Assembly: GCA_003224075.1 (NCBI GenBank)
Contig: QHYF01000082.1
Coordinates: forward strand, 1 to 13,905
Direction: 5' to 3'
Length of the DNA: 13,905 bases
Origin: Acidobacteriota bacterium
GTDB taxonomy: Bacteria; Acidobacteriota; Terriglobia; Acidiferrales; UBA7541
The first letter of the stretch is position 1; every line of letters begins with the position of its first letter. The notes under the pieces were generated by a model that saw nothing but the letters and a program-made list of their open reading frames with translations, searched no databases and was not told the DNA's origin. Both the position numbers and the translations under genes were made by a program. Shown piece by piece: positions 1 to 6,364 of the stretch.

Positions 1-543
1 CTCCGCATAATGCCCCTCGGCGGCATCCATCTCCGCCAATTGTTTGATTTGTGGCCGCGCCTTCTCCTCGCCGCCTCCCACAAGTCCCGGAGCGCTGCAA
101 TCGAATTCGATCAACACCTGCCGCGCCGAAAAATTCTTTTCGTCCAGCTGCACCGCTGTCTCAAATTCCTTGCGCGTCTTCTTCGCCAGCGAGATTGCCG
201 AAAACCAGCTCGCGTGATCGGCCTTGTCCCCATACGCTCTTCCCAGCCACTCGTGGTAGATCGAATTCTGTGGATCGATCGCCACCGCCTTCTCTGCGCT
301 CTTGATTGCCGCGTCGCGCTCCTGCAATTCCAGGTAACTCTTCGCCAGCAGGAGTTGCACGTCGCCGTTTTTTGGATCTTGAGCCGCGGCTGCCTGCAAC
401 ACTTGAACGGCCTTCGCATAATCGCTGGTCTCGTAAGCGTGCCGCCCCGCCTCCAGTCCTGCTTCTTGCTTGAGATTTGTCGCCGCGACGACCGTACTTG
501 CCGCGATCACCACCGCAAGCCACGATTTGCTCCCTCTAACCAT
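1..543 (-). CDS. Exported TPR-repeat protein, C-terminus cut by window edge
   Basis: The reading frame is open from an ATG at 543-541 down to base 1, giving 181 residues with no stop, so the C-terminus lies outside the window. Residues 1-21 (MVRGSKSWLAVVIAASTVVA) form a short positively charged end and a hydrophobic stretch, which reads as a signal peptide or anchor. From about residue 25 there are degenerate tetratricopeptide helices; GRHAYETSDYAKAVQVLQAA followed by a DPKN turn is a clear TPR, and another ends in AIKSAEKAVAIDPQNS. TPRs are protein-binding scaffolds, so no reaction is predicted. The ATG overlaps the stop of the upstream adaptor gene by 8 nt (ATGGTTAG), which suggests translational coupling and a role beside that efflux adaptor, probably in the periplasm. 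The partner is unknown. Confidence 0.8.
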   Translation of the reverse strand, partial: MVRGSKSWLAVVIAASTVVAATNLKQEAGLEAGRHAYETSDYAKAVQVLQAAAAQDPKNGDVQLLLAKSYLELQERDAAIKSAEKAVAIDPQNSIYHEWLGRAYGDKADHASWFSAISLAKKTRKEFETAVQLDEKNFSARQVLIEFDCSAPGLVGGGEEKARPQIKQLAEMDAAEGHYAE

Positions 544-1819
544 TCGCCCGTCCCTGGAAATTGCCGGCTTCTGTCGCCACAACGATGACGTCCATCCCAT
601 CCCGCAAATCGACGTCGCCGGGCAGCGCCACCAGCTCTCCCTCCTGCAAACCGCTCACAACTTCGTAGTTCGTGGCGTCCGCTATGCCCACGTGAATCTC
701 CCGCTTCTCCAGCGTTGACTTGACTCCCAGTTGGTTCTTCCTGACCACGAAAACAAACCTTCGCCCGCCCTCCGCTTCCACCGCGCCACGCGGCACCGAC
801 AACACGCCGATTCGTTCCCGCGAGTTGATGCGCACGTTCACGTTGATATTCGGCAGCAACTCCAGCTTGTCATTGTTCACTGCGCAGAGTAACTCACCCA
901 CGCTGCGGTTCTGGTGCGGCACCACTTGCTTCGGAATAATTTCCGTTTTTCCCACCCAGCTTCGGTTCGGCAGCGCGTCCCAAGTGATTTTCACCGGTTG
1001 GTCCGCTTCCAGCGCGCCGAGCTCCGGCTCATCGATGAACGCTCGCACGCGAACTTTGTGCAGGTCCGCCATTTCCGCCAGCGGAGCGCCCAGCTTCACA
1101 AAATCGCCCGTTTTCGCCGGAAGTGAGTAGAGCGTGCCATTGACCGGCGCGGTTATGTGGCCGTCGCGCACTTTTTCTTCGAGCGCGTCCACTTCGCTCT
1201 GCGCCTGCTGGACCTGCAGGCCTGTGCGCTCCGTATCCAGCCTCACTCCGCGGTCAAACTCCTGCTTCACCGCCTGCAATCGGGTTACGTCCGCTTGCGC
1301 TTTGGTCAGGGCCAAGTCATTTGTTGCCAATTCGTCTTTGGTTGCCGCTTGTTCCGCCGTCAGGCGCACCAGCGCATCATGATTCTTTTGCAACCGGTCG
1401 CGCTCCGCCACCGCCTTGGCTAAGTCGCCGGCTACCTGCGCGGCTATTTCCGGTTTGCCCCCGCTCCTTGCGTTACGTACATCCTCTTGCGCGCGCAGCA
1501 GTTTTACCCGAGCCTCAGCAAGCTGCGCCGCCGCATCCTTTACGTCCAATTCCAGCAGCAATTGGCCTTTTTTCACCTGCTGCCCTTCGGTTACAAAAAC
1601 TTTCTTCACGAAGGTGTCCAGTCGAGCCAGGATTACGTAGGGCGCAACCGGCTCCACTTTCCCATTGCTGTTGATCGACGAAACCAGGTTTTCACGCATT
1701 GGTGCCACGGCCGAAATCTTGGGCACGGGCTTTCGCCCGCTCAGCTCCAGCAGCCCATACGCCAGCACCCCCGCCAGCACTAGGTAGAGCAAGATTCGGT
1801 TTCGCAGCTTGCTATCCAT
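536..1819 (-). CDS. HlyD/RND-type efflux periplasmic adaptor (membrane-fusion protein)
   Basis: The 427-aa product is a membrane-fusion adaptor that would link an inner-membrane transporter to an outer-membrane channel. A single N-terminal membrane segment lies at about residues 10-25 (LLYLVLAGVLAYGLLEL). A beta-barrel/lipoyl half-motif follows at about 60-92 (VTEGQQVKKGQLLLELD). Next comes a long charged, Ala/Gln/Glu-rich coiled-coil hairpin at about 95-220, the second lipoyl half (ITAPVNGTLYSLPAKTGDFV) at about 222-245, and beta-barrel and membrane-proximal domains to the end. Length and domain order fit the HlyD_D23/RND adaptor family. The ATG at 1819-1817 has AAAAGGA a few bases upstream. 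The gene overlaps the following TPR gene by 8 nt. No transporter or TolC partner is visible on this strand; it may lie beyond the left edge. The divergent NatAB-like genes could be the partner, but that is inference. Confidence 0.9.
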   Translation of the reverse strand: MDSKLRNRILLYLVLAGVLAYGLLELSGRKPVPKISAVAPMRENLVSSINSNGKVEPVAPYVILARLDTFVKKVFVTEGQQVKKGQLLLELDVKDAAAQLAEARVKLLRAQEDVRNARSGGKPEIAAQVAGDLAKAVAERDRLQKNHDALVRLTAEQAATKDELATNDLALTKAQADVTRLQAVKQEFDRGVRLDTERTGLQVQQAQSEVDALEEKVRDGHITAPVNGTLYSLPAKTGDFVKLGAPLAEMADLHKVRVRAFIDEPELGALEADQPVKITWDALPNRSWVGKTEIIPKQVVPHQNRSVGELLCAVNNDKLELLPNINVNVRINSRERIGVLSVPRGAVEAEGGRRFVFVVRKNQLGVKSTLEKREIHVGIADATNYEVVSGLQEGELVALPGDVDLRDGMDVIVVATEAGNFQGRANG

Positions 1820-1954
1820 CTATTCCTTTTCCGCTTCTGCGTGCTCCGGTGCTTTGCACTCCGTCGAGCGCAAACGCGCCCCCATCCAGCGCGGCGTTTC
1901 GCTCTTTGTCCGGGGCTTGCTCGGCCCCGCCTGATACGCGCCAAAGTACATCAT
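1820..1954 (-). CDS. Possible 44-aa small ORF immediately upstream of the adaptor gene
   Basis: ATG ATG at 1954-1949 opens 44 codons in the same frame as the adaptor gene and ends in TAG directly abutting that gene's ATG. The product is basic and hydrophilic (begins MMYFGAYQAGPSKPRTK, ends APEHAEAEKE) with one Cys and no recognisable domain. The main argument for it is position: an extended -10 element TGCTAAAAT ends only 5 nt before the first ATG, so a transcript would start almost at this codon. It could be a leaderless small protein, an upstream leader peptide coupled to the adaptor, or chance. No family is recognised. Confidence 0.25.
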   Translation of the reverse strand: MMYFGAYQAGPSKPRTKSETPRWMGARLRSTECKAPEHAEAEKE

Positions 1955-1959
1955 TCCAG

Positions 1960-1968
1960 ATTTTAGCA
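1960..1968 (-). promoter_or_regulatory. Extended -10 promoter candidate for the adaptor/TPR pair
   Basis: On the minus strand 1968-1960 reads TGCTAAAAT, a TGn-TAnnnT extended -10 element. No good -35 hexamer lies 17 bp upstream (GAGAAA), which extended -10 promoters tolerate. The predicted start point falls near 1954, at the ATG of the 44-aa ORF and about 135 nt before the adaptor start. A weaker alternative is TTGGAC/TACGAC farther upstream, near 2063-2035 on the same strand. Confidence 0.4.
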
Positions 1969-2006
1969 AGAGCAGCGCGGCTTTCTCTATATGGGTTGCT
2001 TGTCCT

Positions 2007-2024
2007 GAGCCTGTCAAAAGGCTC
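2007..2024. repeat. Perfect 6-bp inverted repeat (GAGCCT-6-AGGCTC)
   Basis: GAGCCT at 2007-2012 and AGGCTC at 2019-2024 are exact inverted copies around the loop GTCAAA, inside the longer string TGTCCTGAGCCTGTCAAAAG. It lies between the two divergent transcription units. The wording resembles short GACAGGCTCAGGACAAG-type palindromes that I recall recurring between genes in many environmental genomes, so it may be a dispersed REP-like element. There is no U-tract, so a terminator role is unlikely. Confidence 0.5.
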
Positions 2025-2262
2025 GCCTTAGGTCGTATTTGACCCCTTTTTTCTCGTCCAACATTTTCCCCACATTTGTATAAAAAGATGCGTGCGAGGC
2101 ACCGCACGGATTCCGTCGACCTTCTTTCGCTAGCTTTTGAAAAACTTCGCAGTTTCATTGAAAGTACTGTACCTGCCCTGCTCCGCATGTCTTCAACCCG
2201 GAACAACCCGCCGCCTTCGCCATCAGTTTCTCGAACATCGTGTGAGACACAAAGTTTCCGTA

Positions 2263-2271
2263 TGCTAGAAT
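2263..2271 (+). promoter_or_regulatory. Extended -10 promoter candidate (TGCTAGAAT) for a leaderless small ORF
   Basis: 2263-2271 reads TGCTAGAAT, a match to TGn plus a -10 hexamer (TAGAAT). The predicted transcription start is about 7 nt downstream, at the GTG codon at 2278. No convincing -35 lies at 17 bp spacing. It is nearly the same nonamer as the minus-strand candidate at 1968-1960. Confidence 0.45.
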
Positions 2272-2277
2272 CACACT

Positions 2278-2439
2278 GTGGCAGCTCAAACGAACGCCGA
2301 AAAAATCCCCAATTCCCATCCAACGGGTTCGGTCAAATCGTCGCGGCCAGAGGCCGTCGTCAGCTCCGTGATCCACCGTGTCTGCATCCAGTGCAACAAT
2401 ATGTTCCGCGTCCCCCCTGACAGATTTGATGCCAAGTGA
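2278..2439 (+). CDS. Possible 53-aa small protein with a CxxC pair, GTG start
   Basis: GTG at 2278 opens 53 codons ending in TGA at 2437-2439. The first half is polar and looks disordered; the C-terminal part contains VCIQCNNMFRVPPDRFDAK, whose CxxC followed by a short beta-like stretch resembles the first half of a zinc ribbon. The second Cys pair expected about 15-20 residues on is missing. A +1 shift just before the stop would continue with VKCLPRL and then stop, so this may be a frameshifted or decaying zinc-ribbon gene. Support comes from the extended -10 element 6 nt upstream, which implies a leaderless message; there is no Shine-Dalgarno sequence. The family is not recognised. Confidence 0.4.
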   Translation: MAAQTNAEKIPNSHPTGSVKSSRPEAVVSSVIHRVCIQCNNMFRVPPDRFDAK

Positions 2440-2591
2440 AATGTTTGCCTCGACTCTAGAGCCCTCAAAAGCCCTCTCTGGGCCTATTCCCTCTCTTCCA
2501 TGCTCTCGCCGTAACATTTCCTCGCAGCCAGCGTAGTACACTGTGAACGCTCCTTGCCCTGTCTTATGAACATTTCTCAAAGGGTCTTCTC

Positions 2592-3344
2592 ATGATCGAA
2601 GCTCGTGGTTTGTCCAAACGCTTCCGGGACAAAAAGCGCGGCGAAATCCGCGCCGTGGATAGCGTCAGCTTCACCTGCCAGCCTGGCAGGATTTACGGCC
2701 TCCTCGGAGCCAATGGCGCCGGCAAAACCACCACGCTCCGCATGCTCGCCACTATCCTCGAGCCCACTGAGGGCACCGCGCTCGTCTGCGGCCACGATAT
2801 CGTCGAGCAACCCGAAAAAGTCCGCTCCTGCGTCGGTTTTCTCTCCACCGCCACCGCTCTCTATCCCCGCCTCACCGCTCAGGAAATGGTCGAATACTTC
2901 GGCCGCCTCAATGGTTTAGACGAAGCTATCCTGAAAAAGCGCGTCGACGATATTTTCCATCGTCTCGACATGAACGGCTTCCGCGACCGCCGCTGCGACA
3001 AGCTCTCCACCGGCATGAAGCAGAAGACCTCCATCGCGCGCACTCTTGTTCACGACCCTCCCGTTATGATCTTCGATGAACCCACTCTTGGCCTCGACGT
3101 CATGACCGCGCGCACCATCACCGCTTTCATCCGCGAATGCCGCGACAACGACAAGACCGTCATCTTCTCCACGCATGTCATGAGCGAAGTCGAAAAGCTC
3201 TGCGACGCCATTGGCATCATCCATGACGGCAAGCTCCTCACGGAGGGCACCCTCGCAGAACTCCGGGCGAAGTATGGCGAGCAGGACCTCGAAGAAGTTT
3301 TCGTCAAGGTTGTTAGCCCGTACCACTCGAACTCGGAGGCATGA
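2592..3344 (+). CDS. natA: ABC transporter ATP-binding protein, NatA-like
   Basis: The 250-aa cytoplasmic ATPase would power the membrane protein encoded next. Visible motifs are Walker A GANGAGKTT (39-47), signature LSTGMKQ (138-144), Walker B VMIFDEP (158-164), D-loop LGLD (166-169) and the switch His in FSTHVMSEVE (H195). The Q-loop position reads VGFLSTATALYPRL: Thr86 stands where most ABC ATPases have Gln. The C-terminal stretch EGTLAELRAKYGEQDLEEVF is typical of NatA/CcmA-type ATPases of ABC-2 exporters. AAAGGG lies 7 nt before the ATG. Only 3 nt separate its stop from the permease start, so the two are one operon. The family includes Na+ efflux pumps (NatAB); the substrate here cannot be read from sequence, so the symbol indicates similarity and not proven sodium export. 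Confidence 0.93.
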   Translation: MIEARGLSKRFRDKKRGEIRAVDSVSFTCQPGRIYGLLGANGAGKTTTLRMLATILEPTEGTALVCGHDIVEQPEKVRSCVGFLSTATALYPRLTAQEMVEYFGRLNGLDEAILKKRVDDIFHRLDMNGFRDRRCDKLSTGMKQKTSIARTLVHDPPVMIFDEPTLGLDVMTARTITAFIRECRDNDKTVIFSTHVMSEVEKLCDAIGIIHDGKLLTEGTLAELRAKYGEQDLEEVFVKVVSPYHSNSEA

Positions 3345-3347
3345 GGC

Positions 3348-4553
3348 ATGAACCTTCGCAATATCGGATGCGTCTACCGCAAAGAACTCACGGAGTGGCT
3401 CCGTGACCGCCGCACTCTCATTTCTACCGTGCTCATTCCGCTGCTTCTCTTCCCCCTCATGATGGTCGGTTTCAGCAGCCTGGCCGTAATCATGATTGGA
3501 AAAGCCGAAAAGGAAACTCCAAAGATCATGGTTCTCGGCGGAGAAGATTCGCCTGCTATCCTCGAAAAACTGCGCAGCGTCGACAATTTGGAGATTGTTC
3601 TGACAACTGACGACTGGAAAAGGAAAATTTCCGAGAAGGAAATTCGCGCCGCGGTGGAGATTCCAAAAAACTTCGAGGTTTCCCTCGAGCAGAGCAAGCC
3701 CGAAACCGTCCAGATTTACTTCTATGAAGGAGAAATCAAATCTTCCTTCGGAGCGAATCGCGTGGAGAAATTCTTCAAAGACTATCGCGACAACATCATC
3801 AAGAACCGCCTCAGCGCGCGCAACATCCCCGGCTCCATCCTCAATCCCTTCGAGGTCAAGCAGAAAAACGTCGCGCCACCCGAAAAAGTGAGCGGCGCTG
3901 CTCTCGGCGGCCTCCTCGGATACATGGTCATCCTGCTTTCCATGACCGGTGCGATATACCCCGCCATCGATCTGACCGCCGGTGAAAAAGAACGCGGCAC
4001 CATGGAAACCATTCTCTCCAGCCCCATTTCCAGAATGGACCTTGTGCTCGGCAAATTCTCGCTCGTCCTTTCAGCTTCGCTCGCGACCGCCATCCTCTCC
4101 TTGATCTCCATGGGTGTTTCCTTTGCCTTGCTTGGCAAGTCCGGGGCCATGTCTTCTAAGGATGCCGCCGTCATGCAGCTTCACATAGGATTACCTACAG
4201 TCTTGGCCGTGTTCTTGATGGCCCTGCCTCTCGCCGTTCTTTTCGCCGCTGTGCTGCTGACCATAGCGCTCTTCGCCAAGAGCTATAAAGAAGCCCAGAG
4301 CTACCTTACGCCCATGACGTTTATCGTCGTAATTCCCGCCGTTGCTTCCCTCATGCCGGGCGTCGAACTCACGCCCAAGCTCGCCCTGGTTCCGATCCTC
4401 AACACCAGCTTGGTGTGCAAAGACATCGTCGCAGGCACCTATCACTGGAACTCCATTGCCCTCATTTTCCTCTCGACCTGCGTGTACGCCGCCGCCGCGC
4501 TCTTCCTCGCCGTCAAAATGTTCCAGCGCGAATCCGTCCTCTTCCGCTCTTAG
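3348..4553 (+). CDS. natB: ABC-2 type permease, NatB-like
   Basis: The 401-aa integral membrane protein is the transport half of the preceding ATPase. It has a cytoplasmic RKELTEWLRDRRTL segment (11-24), a first membrane helix at about 25-50, a large extracytoplasmic domain at about 51-185, then about five membrane segments (188-206, 236-262, 282-308, 321-337, 368-390). Between the second and third helices sits AGEKERGTMETILSSPISR (211-229), the conserved coupling segment of the ABC2_membrane_3/NatB family. The C-terminus ends FQRESVLFRS. Its start follows the natA stop by 3 nt, with only GAGG close by, so translation is probably coupled. The last 14 codons recur in diverged form at 6101-6142, showing that a second natB-like gene once lay downstream. 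Confidence 0.92.
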   Translation: MNLRNIGCVYRKELTEWLRDRRTLISTVLIPLLLFPLMMVGFSSLAVIMIGKAEKETPKIMVLGGEDSPAILEKLRSVDNLEIVLTTDDWKRKISEKEIRAAVEIPKNFEVSLEQSKPETVQIYFYEGEIKSSFGANRVEKFFKDYRDNIIKNRLSARNIPGSILNPFEVKQKNVAPPEKVSGAALGGLLGYMVILLSMTGAIYPAIDLTAGEKERGTMETILSSPISRMDLVLGKFSLVLSASLATAILSLISMGVSFALLGKSGAMSSKDAAVMQLHIGLPTVLAVFLMALPLAVLFAAVLLTIALFAKSYKEAQSYLTPMTFIVVIPAVASLMPGVELTPKLALVPILNTSLVCKDIVAGTYHWNSIALIFLSTCVYAAAALFLAVKMFQRESVLFRS

Positions 4554-4921
4554 CCCAGCTCCTGCCTCTGACTTCAGGCTTGGTGTCACGGCTTGAATTC
4601 GCTGGACCTCTCCGGCCTTCACCTGACCGTACAATTCGTATTCTTCCGGTGCCCTAATTACAGTTCACGCTCGATTGAGTAATTTCCTACGGCGAGTACA
4701 GTGCCAGGCAGGACGTAAAGGGCCACGAACGCAGGACCAACGGCCCGCGCTGTAAACCCCGCTGACTCCGCGACCGACCGCGCCCCTTCGCAGCTCTAAT
4801 CGGCCAGGACTTGTGTGCAGTCGTGGTGCAACGACTCAATCAGCGGATTTTTCTTCATCAGCGGACGTTACCGCAAGCGGGCCTAAATGGGCCTTGCGAA
4901 CCCTTGCAAAACTTCACCGCT
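4554..4921. other. Gene-poor interval between natB and the secreted TPR gene
   Basis: No convincing protein is seen here. The frame of the next gene stays open back to a TTG at 4811, but those residues (rich in Pro, Gln and Arg) do not look like protein sequence. A weak promoter candidate is TTGAGT (4675-4680), 16 bp, TACAGT (4697-4702). The following 4703-4810 is GC-rich with GGCC and CGCG repeats able to fold. There is no intrinsic terminator after natB. Confidence 0.5.
4675..4702 (+). promoter_or_regulatory. Weak sigma-70-like promoter candidate upstream of the secreted TPR gene
   Basis: TTGAGT at 4675-4680 and TACAGT at 4697-4702 are separated by 16 bp. Each hexamer deviates from consensus, and the implied untranslated leader would be 100-330 nt depending on the start codon chosen. 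This is pattern matching only. Confidence 0.25.
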
Positions 4922-6016
4922 GTGAGGCCGCGACCCCTTCCAGGGCGCTCGGGGCTGGAGGATCGGTTCCGCACTCTGTTAGCCATCGCGGACAGACTTT
5001 ACAGGGCCCTGCGATGGACAAAGAGATGTGGTTTGTCCTGGCTGCTGTTGGGCTTCTACTTTTGTGCGCCGATGGCTCGTGCGCAACTTGCGGCTTTTGA
5101 CCCGCGACTCGGAGAAATCAATGGGTCTGTACTGCTGGAAAGAGCTAACCGCCCCATGGACGGCGTTATCGTGAACATTCGGTCGCTTCCGGGAGGCCCG
5201 TTTGCGAGCGTTTTAACGGACTCTAGCGGTCGCTTTCAGTTCCGCGGCCTCACTGATGGAGCTTACGAGATTTCCGTGCAAGAAGCGGGCTATGAAGCAG
5301 CTTGCACAACCCTCCAGCTCTATGGACCGTCGCCCCCGCTGGAGCTTTATCTGAAGCCAAGCGACCTTTCACCTGGAAAGAAGACCGATTCCGTCGTGTC
5401 TTTGCGACAGCTGAGGATCCCGGCCCGCGCGCGTCATGCGTTTCAAAAGGGACTCGATCGTCTGGCAAAGCTTGATCCCATCGGCGGTCGCTCACAATTC
5501 GCCCGGGCTATCGCTGCCTTTCCGGACTACTACGAAGCGTATTACCACGCGGGTGTATCGGAGTTGCGGCTTGGCCAGGATGAGCAAGCCGCGGAAGCTT
5601 TTCAAAAAGCGATTGATCTCAGCGGCGGGCGCTACGCCGCAGCGTACTTCGCCTTGGGTGCTGTCCTTTGCCGGCGCGGCCAATACGCCGAAGGTGAGGC
5701 CGTCATCCGCAAAGGATTGGAAGGGGATGGAACTTCAGACACGGGACACCTCTTCTTGAGTATTGCGCTGTTTGACCAGAGCCGTTTTGCGGAAGCCGAG
5801 CAGACCGTCCGCGAAGCGTTGCTGCGCAAGCCCCGTCTCGCCTCGGCTTATCTTGTTTTGGCGGACATCCACGGACGCAGGGGGCAGTATTTCCTGCAGC
5901 TCCACGACTTGGATGCTTACCTCAAGCTGGCGCCGAACGGACCGGCAAGCAAGCAGGTTCGTGAAATACGTCAAGTGGTCCAACAAATGGCGTCCAGAGC
6001 GAAAAGCTGGAAATGA
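4922..6016 (+). CDS. Secreted protein with carboxypeptidase-regulatory-like domain and TPR repeats
   Basis: The product is an exported scaffold-type protein with no enzymatic motif. In order: a basic end (RALRWTKR), a hydrophobic core (GLSWLLLGFYF) and an ARA-Q signal-peptidase site; a CarboxypepD_reg-like beta-sandwich of about 75 residues (GEINGSVLLERANRPMDGVI ... DSSGRFQFRGLTDGAYEISV); then at least four TPRs (for example FPDYYEAYYHAGVSELRLGQ, DEQAAEAFQKAIDLSG and QSRFAEAEQTVREALLRKPR). This architecture is frequent in acidobacteria. The start is unclear: there is no in-frame ATG before the signal peptide. GTG at 4922 is used here; TTG at 4811 and TTG at 5033 are alternatives, and none has a good ribosome site. 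An ATG at 5014 in another frame also begins a signal-peptide-like stretch but stops at 5100. The gene sits between natB and a natB fossil, so it may have been inserted or kept after a deletion. Confidence 0.78.
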   Translation: MRPRPLPGRSGLEDRFRTLLAIADRLYRALRWTKRCGLSWLLLGFYFCAPMARAQLAAFDPRLGEINGSVLLERANRPMDGVIVNIRSLPGGPFASVLTDSSGRFQFRGLTDGAYEISVQEAGYEAACTTLQLYGPSPPLELYLKPSDLSPGKKTDSVVSLRQLRIPARARHAFQKGLDRLAKLDPIGGRSQFARAIAAFPDYYEAYYHAGVSELRLGQDEQAAEAFQKAIDLSGGRYAAAYFALGAVLCRRGQYAEGEAVIRKGLEGDGTSDTGHLFLSIALFDQSRFAEAEQTVREALLRKPRLASAYLVLADIHGRRGQYFLQLHDLDAYLKLAPNGPASKQVREIRQVVQQMASRAKSWK

Positions 6017-6100
6017 CCCTTGTCTCCTGATTCAAGATTTCGTCGCTCAGAAGAGAGCGCCGGGCCTCTTTTCCTCGCGGTTATGTACAGCCAGGTTCCC

Positions 6101-6145
6101 GCCATCAAAATATTTCGGCGCGAATCCGTCCTCTTCCGCTCCTAA
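6101..6145 (+). pseudogene. Fossil of the 3' end of a second natB-like permease gene
   Basis: Bases 6101-6145 align without gaps to 4509-4553, the last 14 codons and stop of natB, with 39 of 45 positions identical and an unbroken 24-nt identity (6118-6141 against 4526-4549). In frame it reads AIKIFRRESVLFRS-stop against natB AVKMFQRESVLFRS-stop. The differences are synonymous or mild (V/I, M/I, Q/R, TCT/TCC, TAG/TAA), the pattern expected from a paralogue that diverged under selection before most of it was lost. Upstream of 6101 the similarity stops abruptly and no permease sequence remains, so only the tail survives. A very short recent duplication is the alternative, but it would not explain the coding-like differences. 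Confidence 0.6.
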
Positions 6146-6248
6146 GGACTAAGCAGGGACTGCTCTGTCTTGTCATGCGTTACCCATCTTTTTTCTGGAC
6201 GAATCATCCTTTTTGCAGTACTCTTGTCGTAGGAACACTTGCATTTGG

Positions 6249-6275
6249 AAAGCGGCAGCTTGTCTGCCGCTTTTT
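6249..6275 (+). terminator. Strong intrinsic terminator
   Basis: A perfect 9-10 bp stem, AAAGCGGCAG (6249-6258) with CTGCCGCTTT (6264-6273), encloses a CTTGT loop, and its 3' arm merges into TTTTT (6271-6275). The T-run is on the plus strand, so it stops rightward transcription, either from the TPR gene at 6016, from the lost natB copy, or from an unseen short RNA in 6146-6248. Confidence 0.75.
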
Positions 6276-6364
6276 CGTTTCAGCGCGCAAATCTGCGTAA
6301 ACCATCCAGGCGCATGGCTTCTCGCACGAACCCGGACGCTGATTTCCATGATTATGTTAACCCC

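Noticed and set aside
161..523. 120-codon minus-strand frame at the left end.
   Set aside because: It is Gly/Arg-rich low complexity; the overlapping frame from 543 encodes recognisable TPR helices with a signal peptide.
1820..2323. 167-codon minus-strand frame ending at the adaptor start.
   Set aside because: Residues upstream of the 44-aa part run through a palindrome and promoter-like DNA and look non-coding; only the last 44 codons were kept as a weak candidate.
2076..2420. 114-codon plus-strand frame with TATAAA just before its internal ATG at 2088.
   Set aside because: No -35 at suitable spacing, no ribosome site, and the translation looks random and Pro/Ser/Arg-rich.
4703..4810. GGACGTAAAG at 4711-4720 resembles the GGACGCAAAG core of the cyclic di-GMP-I riboswitch.
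   Set aside because: The GGGCAAACC half that should precede it and the paired arms that should follow are absent; the rest of the region does not fit the fold.
6048..6076. AGAAGAG ... CTCTTTT stem after the TPR gene as a terminator.
   Set aside because: The stem is A/T-rich with one wobble pair, the loop is about 10 nt, and the T-run is consumed by the stem.
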